A stretch of 64,000 nt of DNA, from NCBI RefSeq assembly GCF_003852705.1, contig NZ_REFA01000013.1:18182-82181 (forward strand), read 5' to 3'. A program made the position numbers and the translations under genes. Of the stretch, positions 34,623-44,462 are shown piece by piece. The stretch comes from Amniculibacterium aquaticum (lineage in GTDB: Bacteria; Bacteroidota; Bacteroidia; Flavobacteriales; Weeksellaceae). How positions within the stretch are numbered: the first letter of the stretch is position 1; the number at the start of each line of letters is the position of its first letter. Under the pieces are notes generated by a model that did not search any database, was not told where the DNA came from, and saw only the letters and a program-made list of their open reading frames with translations.

Positions 34623-37520
34623 TTACTTGCTTACTTCGTCTTTGTTGGTAGTAGATCTACCGTGTACATGTTCTTCTTTTTTGCCAATTCCTTTTAGGAA
34701 ATCGTAAGCAATAGCCGAAGCAATGAAGATGGATGAGTAGGTACCGAAACCAATACCAATCAACAAAGCAAACATGAAGCCTCTAAGGTTATCTCCACCG
34801 AAAATAAAGATCGCTGCGATTACCAATAAGGTTGTGAATGAAGTGTTGAAAGTTCTACCCAAAGTACTGGAGATGGAATCATCAAACAACCCTGCCAATG
34901 TAATGGATTTTTTCTCGCGAAGGTATTCTCTAATTCTATCGAAGATAATTACGGTATCGTTGATGGAATATCCCAATACGGTAAGGATGGCTGCAATGAA
35001 ATCTTGGTTGATCTCCATGTTGAACGGCATCCACTTGTACAAGAATGAATATGCACCTAGAATGATGATGGCATCGTGGAACAATGAAACCACAGCTCCA
35101 AGAGAGAATTGCCATTTTCTAAATCTAAATAAAATATAGATGAAGATACCACCCAAAGCAATAACAACTGCCATGGTACCGCCCAATTTAATATCATCAG
35201 CAACGGTAGGTCCAACTTTTGTTGAAGATACAATTCCGTAATGTCCTAAATCTGCTGACTTGAATTGTTCTAAAGTTGCTGAAGCTGGTAAATCCGCTTT
35301 CAGACCTTCGAACAATTTCTTTTCGATATCTTGGTCTGCAGCTAGAGACTCGTCATCAATTTTATAATCCGTAGTAATTTTCAATTGGTTGTCTTTCCCA
35401 AATGTTTTTACATCTACTGAATTGTTTTTTCCAGTTTGAGTTGCAAAAAGTGGTGTAATTCTTTCTTCGATTTTGTTGGCATCTACAGATTTTTCAAAAC
35501 GAATAACATAATTTCTACCACCTTCGAAATCTACCCCGTACTTGAATCCGTTTGTGAAAATGGAGAACAAACAAGCGATGGTAAGGATTAGTGAGAAAAT
35601 GTAGGCATATTTTCTTTTTCCAATGAAATCGATCCAAACATTTCTAAACATATTTTTGGTTGGAGCAGTCCAAACAGAAAGTCCTTTACCTTTTTCTAAT
35701 CTACTAAAAATCATCACTCTAGACAACATTACTGATGTGAAGAATGTCATCAAAATACCGATAATTAAGGTAACTGCGAAACCTTTGATAGGCCCCGTTC
35801 CAAAGAAATACAATACAAAAGCGGTTAACAATGTGGTTGCGTGTCCATCGATAATCGCAGATAGTGCATGTTTGAAACCATCTTTATACGCTTCCTTAAT
35901 ATTTTTACCTGCGAACAATTCTTCTTTAGTTCTTTCGTAAATAATTACATTGGTGTCCACCGCCATCGCCATAGACAACACGATACCTGCAATACCTGGC
36001 AAGGTTAGGGTAAAGTCACCCGAATCCATAATACCAAAAATATAAAACAAGTTAATAACCATTGCAATTACTGCATACACACCGGCTCCACCGTAATAGA
36101 AAACGATATACGCAATAATTAATGCGAATGCAATACCGAAAGACATTAGACCATCTTGAATGGATTGCTCCCCAAGAGATGGACCAACAACATCTGCCTG
36201 AACTACTTTTGCACCGGCCGGCAAACGACCTGCTCCTAGTACATTCACCAAATCTTGAGCTTCATCTTGAGTAAAATTACCCGAAATTTGAGTTCTACCG
36301 TTCGGGATTACACTTTGTACTGTTGGTGCAGTGTATACTCGGTTGTCCAAAGTAACGGCCACTGATTTTTTCAAGTTTTTCTCGGTCATCAGTTTCCATT
36401 CTCTAGCACCTTTAGAGTCCATTTGCATATCCACCACTATTCTACCCAACTCGTCATAAGAGATGTTGGCTTTTTCTACAGCACCGTCAACAGGAGCTTT
36501 TTGGTTAATGTTTCCACGGATTCCGTAAAGTACCAATTTGTTTTCGTCACCAGACTCCGGCTTATATCCCCACATGAATTGGGTGTACTTGATGTTGGAT
36601 GGACGAAGGTTGTGAGCTATTTTAGAATTTAATATTTTGTTAACCGTTGCCGTATCCGAAAGCTTTACATTGGCTACCCCGTTGGTTTTCAACGATTGAA
36701 GATCCAATAACTTCATGAAATCGGTATTTTTTGCTACTCCGATAGAATCGGCTTTAGCAGGAATAGCGTCCGCCAAAGATTGTAGGTAAGGGTAAACTTC
36801 GTTGACATCCTGAACTTCCCAGAATTGCAATTTTGCAGAAGTCTGCAACATTTTTATTACTCTATCCTTATCTTTGATCCCCGGCATTTCTACAGAGATT
36901 CTACCTGTACCAGGTACTCGTTGGATGTTTGGCTGTACTGCCCCCATCTTGTCAATACGAGTTCTAAGAACCTCAAATGCAGTCCCTAAAGATTGATCGA
37001 TTTTTCTTTTTACAATTGCTTTTACCTGATCATCAGTCGTATTGTACTTTATTTCTGTAAGATTGGTATTTCCGAAGATTTCCGGATCTGCAAGTTTAAG
37101 ATTGGTATTTTTGGCTTGGTTTACTTTAGCAAACTCTTCAAAAAACACATCGATGTACGGCTTGGATGAATTTTTCATCGCCAAATCGGTCTTGTCTAAA
37201 GATTCTACTAAAATCGGGTTGGTCGAATAGTTGGCCAAATCGTTTACCAAATCTCTTTGGTTGATTTCCAACAATACATTGATCCCTCCCTTTAAGTCCA
37301 AACCAAGTTTCATTTCTTTTTCCTTGGCTTTTGAATAGTATAATTTGGTGAAACCAAGATCTAGAGTGTCTTTTTTAATCTTCTCGATTTCCTTCAAATT
37401 ACCTTTTGCTGCTTCGATTTTCTTGTCCTGATTGCTGACATACCAAGTTGGTAAAAACTCGTTCAAGCAGATCAGTCCAAGTACAATCGCAATCATTGTA
37501 ATTAGTCCTTTTCCTTGCAT
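34623..37520 (-). CDS. secDF: Fused protein-export membrane protein SecDF
   Basis: 965 residues. SecD and SecF joined in one chain, twelve membrane helices, using proton flow to pull proteins out of the SecYEG channel. SecD signatures: KLGLDLKGGINVLLEI (about residues 71-86) and AMAVDTNVIIYERTKEEL (about 513-530). SecF signatures: YGVDFEGGRNYVIRF (about 659-673) and GYSINDTVIIFDRIREYL (about 858-875). The first periplasmic domain between helices 1 and 2 is large, as usual. The C-terminus is His/Arg-rich. Monocistronic, with a -7 box upstream and a strong terminator after it. Confidence 0.97.
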   Translation of the reverse strand: MQGKGLITMIAIVLGLICLNEFLPTWYVSNQDKKIEAAKGNLKEIEKIKKDTLDLGFTKLYYSKAKEKEMKLGLDLKGGINVLLEINQRDLVNDLANYSTNPILVESLDKTDLAMKNSSKPYIDVFFEEFAKVNQAKNTNLKLADPEIFGNTNLTEIKYNTTDDQVKAIVKRKIDQSLGTAFEVLRTRIDKMGAVQPNIQRVPGTGRISVEMPGIKDKDRVIKMLQTSAKLQFWEVQDVNEVYPYLQSLADAIPAKADSIGVAKNTDFMKLLDLQSLKTNGVANVKLSDTATVNKILNSKIAHNLRPSNIKYTQFMWGYKPESGDENKLVLYGIRGNINQKAPVDGAVEKANISYDELGRIVVDMQMDSKGAREWKLMTEKNLKKSVAVTLDNRVYTAPTVQSVIPNGRTQISGNFTQDEAQDLVNVLGAGRLPAGAKVVQADVVGPSLGEQSIQDGLMSFGIAFALIIAYIVFYYGGAGVYAVIAMVINLFYIFGIMDSGDFTLTLPGIAGIVLSMAMAVDTNVIIYERTKEELFAGKNIKEAYKDGFKHALSAIIDGHATTLLTAFVLYFFGTGPIKGFAVTLIIGILMTFFTSVMLSRVMIFSRLEKGKGLSVWTAPTKNMFRNVWIDFIGKRKYAYIFSLILTIACLFSIFTNGFKYGVDFEGGRNYVIRFEKSVDANKIEERITPLFATQTGKNNSVDVKTFGKDNQLKITTDYKIDDESLAADQDIEKKLFEGLKADLPASATLEQFKSADLGHYGIVSSTKVGPTVADDIKLGGTMAVVIALGGIFIYILFRFRKWQFSLGAVVSLFHDAIIILGAYSFLYKWMPFNMEINQDFIAAILTVLGYSINDTVIIFDRIREYLREKKSITLAGLFDDSISSTLGRTFNTSFTTLLVIAAIFIFGGDNLRGFMFALLIGIGFGTYSSIFIASAIAYDFLKGIGKKEEHVHGRSTTNKDEVSK

Positions 37521-37550
37521 TTTAATACAACATTAAATTTTTATAGTGGG

Positions 37551-37558
37551 CAAATATA
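37551..37558 (-). promoter_or_regulatory. -7 element for secDF
   Basis: TATATTTG on the minus strand, 30 bases before ATG 37520. Confidence 0.5.
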
Positions 37559-37726
37559 ATGAAATTATGACGAATTAAGCATTAATAATTTTATATTTTT
37601 AAGGCTTTTTAAGATGTTTTTATTCATCATTAAAGGTAATTATTAACAAATTCCGAAATAGGATAGAAAATTAAATTTTCATGCCTTCTTCATGCTGGAA
37701 AACAGATGAAAAAATCATAGAAACAC

Positions 37727-37766
37727 AAAAGCCTCATTTGGAATAACTTATCCAAAATGAGGCTTT
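37727..37766 (-). terminator. Terminator after hemN
   Basis: Fifteen-base arms with one bulged A around an eight-base loop; T-rich on the minus strand side. Confidence 0.75.
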
Positions 37767-37791
37767 ATTGTTGTTCTTAATTCTAAAAAAA

Positions 37792-39165
37792 CTAAACCGT
37801 CATCGAAAAAATACGAGTTTCCGGTTTGTTTCTAAGCATTCTTAGGTCAAATGCCATGGCTACATTTCGGGTAAAAGCTCTGCCTTTTTCAGTAATTTTC
37901 AAATAATTCTCACCCAATTCTACCAAGCCGTCTTTTTCCATTTCTTTTAAACTTTCTACCGCCTGAGCCATCTCCGGTACAAAGTTGGTTTCGTCCCAAG
38001 AGGTTTCCAATCGGCACATGATGTTCAGGATGTGTTTGCGGATGATCAAATCTTCATCATTCAAAATATGTCCGTTGAAAACGGGAAGTTTTCCTTCGGC
38101 AACGGTATTTTGGTACTCTTCAACGGTTTTGATATTTTGTCCGAATGCGTACCAAGAATCGGATATGGCAGACATTCCCAAACCGATCATCAATTGGGTT
38201 TTGCTGGAGGTGTATCCCATAAAATTTCTGTGGATATTTCCATTTTTCATCGACTGATAAAGGTCGTCGTGTTCGAAGGCGAAATGATCCATCCCTACTT
38301 CGATATACCCCAGGTCTTCTAATAATTTTTTACCGTCTTCGTAGAGTTTTCTTTTCTCTTCACCACTTGGCAAATCCTCTTCTTTAAAACCTCTCTGTCC
38401 AACACCTTTCACCCACGGCACATGCGCATAGGAATAGAATGCCAAACGATCCGGTCTTAGTTCCAGGGTCTTTCTTATGGTAAATTCCATTGCGTCCCAA
38501 TGTTGGAAAGGCAATCCGAAAATAATATCGTGAGATACCGAAGTATAGCCAATTTCTCTGGCCCATTCGGTTACATTTTTAACATTTTCAAAAGGCTGAA
38601 TTCTGTTGATGGCTTTTTGCACAATGGGATCGTAATCCTGAACACCGAAACTGCATCTTCTGAAACCCAAGTCGTAAAGGGTTTGCAAATGTGCTTTGGT
38701 GGTATTGTTCGGGTGCCCTTCAAAAGAAAATTCAGGGTGTTCTGCAATTTCTGCCTTAGCAAAAATACCTTCCAATAATAATCTTAAATTTTTTGGAGAA
38801 AAGAAAGTTGGAGTACCACCGCCCAAATGCAATTCTTTGATTTTGGGTTTTTGGGTGTTTCCTTTGGATTTGAACAATTCCAAATACAAATTCCATTCTT
38901 CCAAAACATGGGCGATATAAGGGTTTTCTACGGAATGTTGTTTGGTAATTCTTTTATGACAGGCACAAAATGTACACAATACCTCACAAAACGGGAGGTG
39001 GATATAGATGGAGATGCCTTCTTTGTCATTGCTTTCTGTGAAGGATTTCACCACAGATTCTTTCCATTTTTCTACGGTGAAATTTTCTGATTCCCAATAC
39101 GGTACTGTAGGGTACGATGTATATCTCGGTCCTGGAATATTGTATTTATCGATTAACGAACTCAT
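37792..39165 (-). CDS. hemN: Oxygen-independent coproporphyrinogen III oxidase
   Basis: 457 residues, typical length. Radical-SAM enzyme converting coproporphyrinogen III to protoporphyrinogen IX in heme synthesis without oxygen. The iron-sulfur motif is CEVLCTFCAC (about residues 59-68, CxxxCxxC plus the extra Cys of HemN). The N-terminal YNIPGPRYTSYPTVPYW is the family trip-wire and GPRYTSYPT motif; LHLGGGTPTFFSP and RRCSFGVQDYDPIVQKAINR follow in the barrel. Preceded by a good promoter. Confidence 0.96.
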   Translation of the reverse strand: MSSLIDKYNIPGPRYTSYPTVPYWESENFTVEKWKESVVKSFTESNDKEGISIYIHLPFCEVLCTFCACHKRITKQHSVENPYIAHVLEEWNLYLELFKSKGNTQKPKIKELHLGGGTPTFFSPKNLRLLLEGIFAKAEIAEHPEFSFEGHPNNTTKAHLQTLYDLGFRRCSFGVQDYDPIVQKAINRIQPFENVKNVTEWAREIGYTSVSHDIIFGLPFQHWDAMEFTIRKTLELRPDRLAFYSYAHVPWVKGVGQRGFKEEDLPSGEEKRKLYEDGKKLLEDLGYIEVGMDHFAFEHDDLYQSMKNGNIHRNFMGYTSSKTQLMIGLGMSAISDSWYAFGQNIKTVEEYQNTVAEGKLPVFNGHILNDEDLIIRKHILNIMCRLETSWDETNFVPEMAQAVESLKEMEKDGLVELGENYLKITEKGRAFTRNVAMAFDLRMLRNKPETRIFSMTV

Positions 39166-39188
39166 GTAATTTACTTTTTTTGAATGTA

Positions 39189-39217
39189 CAAATTTAGCTT
39201 AAAATAACCACAAACAA
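39189..39217 (-). promoter_or_regulatory. Promoter of hemN
   Basis: TTG (39217-39215), 18-base spacer, TAAATTTG (39196-39189) on the minus strand. Confidence 0.65.
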
Positions 39218-39228
39218 AAAGTTGTATC

Positions 39229-39262
39229 CATAAAAAACTGCTCTACAAAATTTGTAGAGCAG
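39229..39262 (-). terminator. Terminator after the first T9SS protein gene
   Basis: Twelve-base perfect arms (39238-39249, 39251-39262) and six T on the minus strand. Confidence 0.85.
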
Positions 39263-39289
39263 CGGTATTGTTATCTTGTAATCTCGAAA

Positions 39290-40093
39290 TTATTTTTTAA
39301 TGAATTTCAAAGATTGAGATCCTTTGTTGGTTTCAACAGAAATCATGTAAGCTCCGCTTCTCAAAGCTTTTACATCTACAGAAGTTCCGTTTAGTTTAAG
39401 ATCCATTTTTTTACCCGACATGTCAAATACAGAAACAGACTTTAATTTGTCTTTTGTTTCGATGTTCAATACATCTGTAGTTGGATTAGGATAAACGGAT
39501 AATGAAATATTTTTTGCATCTATTTCATTTGTGCTTAGATTTCCTTGCAAGACTTTCACATCATCTAACAAAAGATAATATTGACCCGTGCAACTAAAGT
39601 GTCTAAAGTACACTTTTACCGCTTGACCATAAAGAGAAGTAGGTATTGCAACCGTTTGTACCGCTGCTGCCGCTGGCTCTGCCAGAGTCGCTTCCTTGAC
39701 AGGTGTAGCTGTAGGTGTAAAAGGTGTAGCTGCAGGTAAAATATACACTGCATAATGCTCTAAGCCCCAATCAGGATCTGCCGCTCCAATAGTAAACCTT
39801 AAATTTAAAGGACCTGATGCAGGAAGTGTAATAGATGGGCTAGCTAATAAATTATCCGGTGTTAAGTCACTTGAAGTATCATCATCATAAGATGCTGAAC
39901 CCACAATGTTCCCTGAAAACCCATTTACCGCTGTTGTCCCTAGATTTAAAGGTGTCCAATCAAATCCATCGCCATCTGTGTCGGTAGCAGTCCAAGTTGT
40001 TGGACTGTCAAAAGTTTCATTAAATACAACAGTTTGAGCATGGAAAGCAGAAACTGCAACGCTTAAGAATAAAGTTAGTAAAGTTTTGCGCAT
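39290..40093 (-). CDS. Secreted protein with choice-of-anchor-J-like domain and T9SS type A sorting domain
   Basis: 267 residues. Signal peptide about 1-19 (ending FHAQ). The central beta-sandwich, opening VVFNETFDSPTTWTATDTDG and including YLLLDDVKVL, resembles cleaved-adhesin/choice-of-anchor-J domains that bind sugars or other surfaces. The last 70 residues form the type IX sorting domain: SLSVYPNPTTDVLNI, SVFDMSGKKMDLKLNGT and the LRSGAYMISVETNKGSQSLK end. The protein is expected to be exported across the outer membrane and released or lipid-anchored. Ligand unknown. The sorting domain is closely similar to that of the next upstream gene. Confidence 0.85.
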   Translation of the reverse strand: MRKTLLTLFLSVAVSAFHAQTVVFNETFDSPTTWTATDTDGDGFDWTPLNLGTTAVNGFSGNIVGSASYDDDTSSDLTPDNLLASPSITLPASGPLNLRFTIGAADPDWGLEHYAVYILPAATPFTPTATPVKEATLAEPAAAAVQTVAIPTSLYGQAVKVYFRHFSCTGQYYLLLDDVKVLQGNLSTNEIDAKNISLSVYPNPTTDVLNIETKDKLKSVSVFDMSGKKMDLKLNGTSVDVKALRSGAYMISVETNKGSQSLKFIKK

Positions 40094-40113
40094 AATATAT
40101 ATTTTTAATTAAA

Positions 40114-40141
40114 CAAATATATAAATTAATTATAATACCAA
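40114..40141 (-). promoter_or_regulatory. Probable promoter of the first T9SS protein gene
   Basis: TTG (40141-40139), 17-base spacer, TATATTTG (40121-40114) on the minus strand, 21 bases before the start codon. Confidence 0.55.
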
Positions 40142-40159
40142 AGTATTAATTACAATAAT

Positions 40160-40196
40160 AAAATAAAAAAGGTACTCGAGAACTTCGAATACCTTT
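40160..40196 (-). terminator. Terminator after the second T9SS protein gene
   Basis: Twelve-base arms (40168-40179, 40185-40196) with one mismatch, then T-rich sequence on the minus strand. Confidence 0.8.
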
Positions 40197-40218
40197 ACTT
40201 CATCGTTTATTATGAATT

Positions 40219-41232
40219 TTATTTTTTAATGAATTTATCTGAAAAGACTCCATTATTCGTTTCAACAGTAATAAAATATCTTCCAATTGGTAAGTTTTCT
40301 ACATCAATAGAAGTCCCAACTAATTTTACATCTATTTTTTTACCGGTCATATCTGTAACAGTAACATCTTTTATTTTATCTTTTACTTTAATATTTAATA
40401 TTTTAGATGTAGGATTTGGATAAACAGAGATCATTTTATCTGCAATTTCATTTTTTACATCTGTTACGGCAAAGGTAGAAGAATTACCAAACTGAACCAA
40501 AATATTATCAAATCCTACTGTATTTGCAACTGTATTTCCTGTTGAGGTTGTATTTTGCAAGTAGATGTCTTTCGCCGTCATGCCAACAATCGCGTCTGGA
40601 TCTGCAATCGCATTAACACCACCTCCTGGCCAAATCCAAGTCATATCACCAGTAGTTTTGTTATAATAATATGTAACAGAAACCCATGTATTAACTGGAA
40701 ACGCTGGAGCTGTTGCAGGGTCATTTACTATATACAATGTTGGGACATTTGTTGCATTATAAAATGTTCCAAGGCCAATAATTTTTCTTGTTGCTACTTC
40801 AAGTCTAAAACCACCAATTGCTTTATTAGAACCTTCTACATCTCCATAAATCATAAAATAATAATTACCACTTCCTGTAGAGGAACCTGTATATATATCT
40901 ATAGTAGCTTTAACAATATTATTGGTTGGTGTAGCTGTCACAGTAGTTAATTGAGCTGCAATTCTATTATTCGGGTTATTTGAAGCTGCATAACTATTTC
41001 CACTGGTAATCGATAGAGACTTACCATGTGCAACATCTATATTACCGACTTGGTAATTTGCATTGGTTCCATTTAATGTGAGCCAATTATTTTGCCCAGG
41101 TGTTGCCCCCGTTACATCAGTACCTAAATTACCAAGAGTAAGAGAGTTAAAATTCTCATTTACAAGAGTTTGTACTTGTGCAAATCCTAAATATGAAAAT
41201 GCAAAAGCTGAAAGTAGTAAAATTTTCTTCAT
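40219..41232 (-). CDS. Secreted T9SS type A sorting domain protein
   Basis: 337 residues from ATG 41232, with signal peptide about 1-19 (ending GFAQ). The middle is a Thr/Asn-rich beta-sandwich with NENFNSLTLGNLG near the start and TTSTGNTVANTVGFDNILVQ (about 226-245), similar to lectin/concanavalin-like jelly rolls, with no catalytic motif that I can see. The sorting domain reads MISVYPNPTSKILNIKVKDK, TVTDMTGKKIDVKLVGTSID and ENLPIGRYFITVETNNG. A longer TTG start at 41289 is rejected because that TTG is the -33 element. Confidence 0.82.
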   Translation of the reverse strand: MKKILLLSAFAFSYLGFAQVQTLVNENFNSLTLGNLGTDVTGATPGQNNWLTLNGTNANYQVGNIDVAHGKSLSITSGNSYAASNNPNNRIAAQLTTVTATPTNNIVKATIDIYTGSSTGSGNYYFMIYGDVEGSNKAIGGFRLEVATRKIIGLGTFYNATNVPTLYIVNDPATAPAFPVNTWVSVTYYYNKTTGDMTWIWPGGGVNAIADPDAIVGMTAKDIYLQNTTSTGNTVANTVGFDNILVQFGNSSTFAVTDVKNEIADKMISVYPNPTSKILNIKVKDKIKDVTVTDMTGKKIDVKLVGTSIDVENLPIGRYFITVETNNGVFSDKFIKK

Positions 41233-41259
41233 AATATTTTTTTTAAATTTTAATTGGGG

Positions 41260-41289
41260 TAAAGATAAGTTATATTTTTTATTGTGCAA
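41260..41289 (-). promoter_or_regulatory. Promoter of the second T9SS protein gene
   Basis: TTG (41289-41287), exactly 19 bases, then TATCTTTA (41267-41260) on the minus strand. Confidence 0.65.
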
Positions 41290-41319
41290 AAAAAATATAA
41301 CTTATCGGTAATACTTTAA

Positions 41320-42699
41320 CTATTTTGTGTAATTTTCAAAGAATAACGGAATGCTTTCTATTCCTTTGTAGAAATTAAACAATCCATAATGTTCGTTTGG
41401 CGAATGGATGGCATCTGAATCCAGACCAAAGCCCATCAACACCGATTTTGCACCTAATACTTGTTCAAACATCGCTGTAATGGGGATGGATCCTCCACCT
41501 CTGTACGGCAAAACTTCTTTTCCAAAAGCGGATTCCATGGCCTTTTTTGCTGCTAAAAACTCCTTGGTATCGCTCGGCAACACATAAGGCATCCCTCCGT
41601 GGTGTGGGGTAACGGTAACTTTTACATTTTCCGGAGCTATTTTATGGAAATATTTTGTGAATTTTTCGGTAATTTCTTCCGGAGTTTGGTAAGGAACCAA
41701 TCGCATGGAAATTTTTGCAAATGCCTTGCTTGGGATAACGGTTTTGGCACCTTCACCGGTGTACCCTCCCCACATACCGTTGCAATCCAATGTCGGGCGA
41801 ATGGCTGTTCTTTCCAATGTGGTGTATCCTTTTTCACCTTCGATCCCGTTGAGACCTATGGATTTTTTAAACTCTTCAGGATTGTCCTTTAGCTTATTCA
41901 TTTCAGCCCTTTCTTCAGAAGAAAGTTCGTATACATTATCATAAAAACCGTCAATGGTGATTCGTCCATCTTGGTCAATTAATTTCGCAATCATCCTGCT
42001 CAACACATGGATGGGGTTAGGAACTGCACCACCGTACAACCCGGAATGCAGATCTCTGTTGGGACCTTCCACAGCGACTTCTACATAACTAAGTCCTCTA
42101 AGTCCTGTAGTTACTGTTGGTTGCTCGTTAGAATAGATATGAGTATCGGAAATCAAGATGCAATCGCAAGCCAACTTTTCTTTGTTTTCGTTCACAAAAT
42201 CGCCCAAACTCATGGATCCCACTTCTTCTTCTCCTTCCAAAATAAATTTAACATTGCAAGGTAAAGAATTGGTATGCATCATGGCTTCGAAAGCTTTCAA
42301 GTGCATAAAAAACTGACCTTTGTCATCAGCAGAACCTCTTGCAAAAATTGCTCCTTCGGGATGGAGTTCCGTTTTTTCAATATAGGGTTCAAATGGAGGT
42401 TTTGTCCACAATTCCAACGGATCCGGTGGTTGTACATCATAGTGTCCATAAACCAGAACGGTGGGTAAGTTTTTATCGATAAGCTTATCTCCGTACACGA
42501 TGGGATATCCTTTGGTTTGGCAAACTTCTACATGGTCTGCACCTGCATTTTTAAGTGAACTGGCTACCCAGTCGGCACATTTTAAAACATCGTTTTTGTA
42601 TGCAGAATCTGCTGAAATGGAAGGTATTCTTAACAATTCGAAAAGTTCCTGAACAAATCGCTCTTTATTTTCTTCTATGTATTGAAGTGTTTGTTGCAT
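41320..42699 (-). CDS. M20 family dipeptidase
   Basis: 459 residues. Zinc-dependent exopeptidase of the ArgE/DapE/CNDP group. Metal-site motifs in order: VYGHYDVQPPDPLELW (about residues 83-98), ARGSADDKGQ (about 120-129), ILEGEEEVGS (about 154-163, catalytic Glu and metal Glu), ISDTHIY (about 185-191), and the C-terminal DAIHSPNEHY (about 431-440). The dimerisation lid carries EGPNRDLHSGLYGG. CNDP-like dipeptidases cleave carnosine-type or general dipeptides; the substrate here is unknown. Monocistronic. Confidence 0.93.
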   Translation of the reverse strand: MQQTLQYIEENKERFVQELFELLRIPSISADSAYKNDVLKCADWVASSLKNAGADHVEVCQTKGYPIVYGDKLIDKNLPTVLVYGHYDVQPPDPLELWTKPPFEPYIEKTELHPEGAIFARGSADDKGQFFMHLKAFEAMMHTNSLPCNVKFILEGEEEVGSMSLGDFVNENKEKLACDCILISDTHIYSNEQPTVTTGLRGLSYVEVAVEGPNRDLHSGLYGGAVPNPIHVLSRMIAKLIDQDGRITIDGFYDNVYELSSEERAEMNKLKDNPEEFKKSIGLNGIEGEKGYTTLERTAIRPTLDCNGMWGGYTGEGAKTVIPSKAFAKISMRLVPYQTPEEITEKFTKYFHKIAPENVKVTVTPHHGGMPYVLPSDTKEFLAAKKAMESAFGKEVLPYRGGGSIPITAMFEQVLGAKSVLMGFGLDSDAIHSPNEHYGLFNFYKGIESIPLFFENYTK

Positions 42700-42743
42700 T
42701 GATTTAGATTTTTTAATATTAATATTTTTTATTTGCTATAAAA

Positions 42744-42772
42744 CTAAAAAAATATCCTTCAGATGAAGGATA
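42744..42772 (-). terminator. Terminator after the small lipoprotein gene
   Basis: Eight-base arms TATCCTTC (42753-42760) and GAAGGATA (42765-42772), then seven T on the minus strand. Confidence 0.75.
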
Positions 42773-42831
42773 TAATTTACCCAACAAGGGTTCAAATATT
42801 TTCTACAGCCGTTACTTTCAACAGTTGGCTG

Positions 42832-43104
42832 TTATTTTTCTTTTTTCTCCTCAGTTTTCACCTCCGTAGTTCCTGCAGGAGCTTTGATGGTTTCTGCCGG
42901 TGCCTCCAATGTAGAAAGAGAATCGTTTCCAGCTTTTACTTCAGGTTTAGCTGCTGGAGTTTCGCTTTTCACTTCTTGTTCGATATCGCTATAATGCTCT
43001 ATTGAAGCATCTTTTTGAAGTACTCCATGATTTCCACCCGCAGGAATTTTCTTACAGCTTACTGCCAATCCCAAAACCGCGATTCCAAAAACTAGTTTTT
43101 TCAT
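42832..43104 (-). CDS. Small low-complexity lipoprotein
   Basis: 90 residues. Lipoprotein signal with lipobox LAVSC (Cys at about residue 17). The mature chain is rich in Glu, Lys, Pro, Ala and Thr with no domain I recognise, and ends in a Glu/Lys run, so it is probably an extended, unstructured, surface- or periplasm-facing tether. Single-gene unit with its own terminator; no promoter box of the usual type is obvious in the 206-bp spacer upstream. Confidence 0.7.
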   Translation of the reverse strand: MKKLVFGIAVLGLAVSCKKIPAGGNHGVLQKDASIEHYSDIEQEVKSETPAAKPEVKAGNDSLSTLEAPAETIKAPAGTTEVKTEEKKEK

Positions 43105-43310
43105 ATTATAGATAATTATTTTATATTTTTTAATTCATTTTAAGTCAATGCTTTCCGTTTTAAACTGAAATTTGAACGACCTAAAATTTTAATTTTCCAA
43201 AAATAATAAATATTGCTCTCGTGGCAAAAACTTTTAGGATATTTTTGACCTAAATGATTTTTAACATCAAAAAGCAATTGGATGCACCCCTTGAAACTTT
43301 GATTTTCAGC

Positions 43311-44462
43311 TTATGAAACCGACCTTAAAACCAACTTTCCCTTTTGGCTTTGGGTAAAAATTAGATAGGACAAACCACCATCTTTTAGTTTGTATTTCTT
43401 TTTAATTTCTTCCGGTTTCAATGGATAATTTTTGGACACGATGTTGTACTGCTCCCCTTTTTTCAAAATTTTAGGATCCATCACCTCCATTTCTAAAATT
43501 CTACCGGGAAAGGTTACCAATCGTGCATCAGAAGTATAAATATGGGTGTTTGGATGCAGCTTGTCCAACTGAAAATGCTCGGATATCCAACTGAAAGCAC
43601 CGGACTTCAACAAGGCATTGTTGGGAAGGTACATGTATTTTTTAGGTTCTGAAAAAGTAGCATGAGCAGTATGAATTTCATCCATAAAAAACTCGGAATT
43701 GCTTTCGGTACTTTCAAGATTTACGGTTTTTATTTTTATCCTTTCCGCACTCTTTTGTCGGATGAGCAAGACGATTTCTTTCACCTCATTTTTTACCGCA
43801 ACAATATGGATTTCACAAAGATTTTTGACCACTGAAGCCAAATAGGTCAAGTCGATCAATGGCGATAACTTCACCACAACCAATGGTGCTTTGCTCAACA
43901 ATTCGTCCTGAATTTGTAAGAGGTTGGGTGATAAATCTTCCAACAAAAAAACTTTGTTTTTATTTTCGTCCCTCCTTGCGGGATCCAGATAGATCAGGTC
44001 AAAATTTTCTGTATTGCTTTTCAAAAAATCTTCCAACTTATCCGATACAAAACGAGCTTTTTTTTGAAGGACATTCCAATTGTGTTCAACCATTTCCAGC
44101 AGGTCGGCATTTTGCTCGAGCAGAGTAATTTCTTTAAAATTTTCTGAAAGAAACCAAGCATCAATTCCAAAGCCCGAAGTAAGATCGATCATGGAATTTC
44201 CGGATACCAACTGAGCTTTGTAAACCGCCGTACTTTGAGAGCTGGTCTGCTCCATATTGAGCTGTGGCGGAAAAATAATGCCTTCTTTTATCAGAAAAGG
44301 AATTTTTTTTTCAGCCGTTTTTCTGGCTTTCATCTGTTGCACCAACTCTTGCATGGATACAGAAGAAAACGGAGTTTTCCTCAAAAGCATTTGATGGAAA
44401 TCTCCGTTTGTATTTTTTTGGATAAACTCCTGAACTTCTTTATTTAAGAGGTTTTTATTCAT
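43311..44462 (-). CDS. Class I SAM methyltransferase with THUMP-like C-terminus (PG_1098-like)
   Basis: 383 residues. An N-terminal helical region is followed by a Rossmann methyltransferase core with MIDLTSGFGIDAWFLS (motif I, about residues 90-105), LLEQNADL and the NPPY-like catalytic segment LIYLDPARRDENK (about 155-167). A ferredoxin-like insert and a THUMP-like C-terminal domain follow, as in the Bacteroidetes PG_1098 family. An RNA substrate is likely from the domain type but not shown. Its ATG overlaps the last eight bases of mutA, so translation is probably coupled; it is the last gene of the udk operon. Confidence 0.8.
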   Translation of the reverse strand: MNKNLLNKEVQEFIQKNTNGDFHQMLLRKTPFSSVSMQELVQQMKARKTAEKKIPFLIKEGIIFPPQLNMEQTSSQSTAVYKAQLVSGNSMIDLTSGFGIDAWFLSENFKEITLLEQNADLLEMVEHNWNVLQKKARFVSDKLEDFLKSNTENFDLIYLDPARRDENKNKVFLLEDLSPNLLQIQDELLSKAPLVVVKLSPLIDLTYLASVVKNLCEIHIVAVKNEVKEIVLLIRQKSAERIKIKTVNLESTESNSEFFMDEIHTAHATFSEPKKYMYLPNNALLKSGAFSWISEHFQLDKLHPNTHIYTSDARLVTFPGRILEMEVMDPKILKKGEQYNIVSKNYPLKPEEIKKKYKLKDGGLSYLIFTQSQKGKLVLRSVS

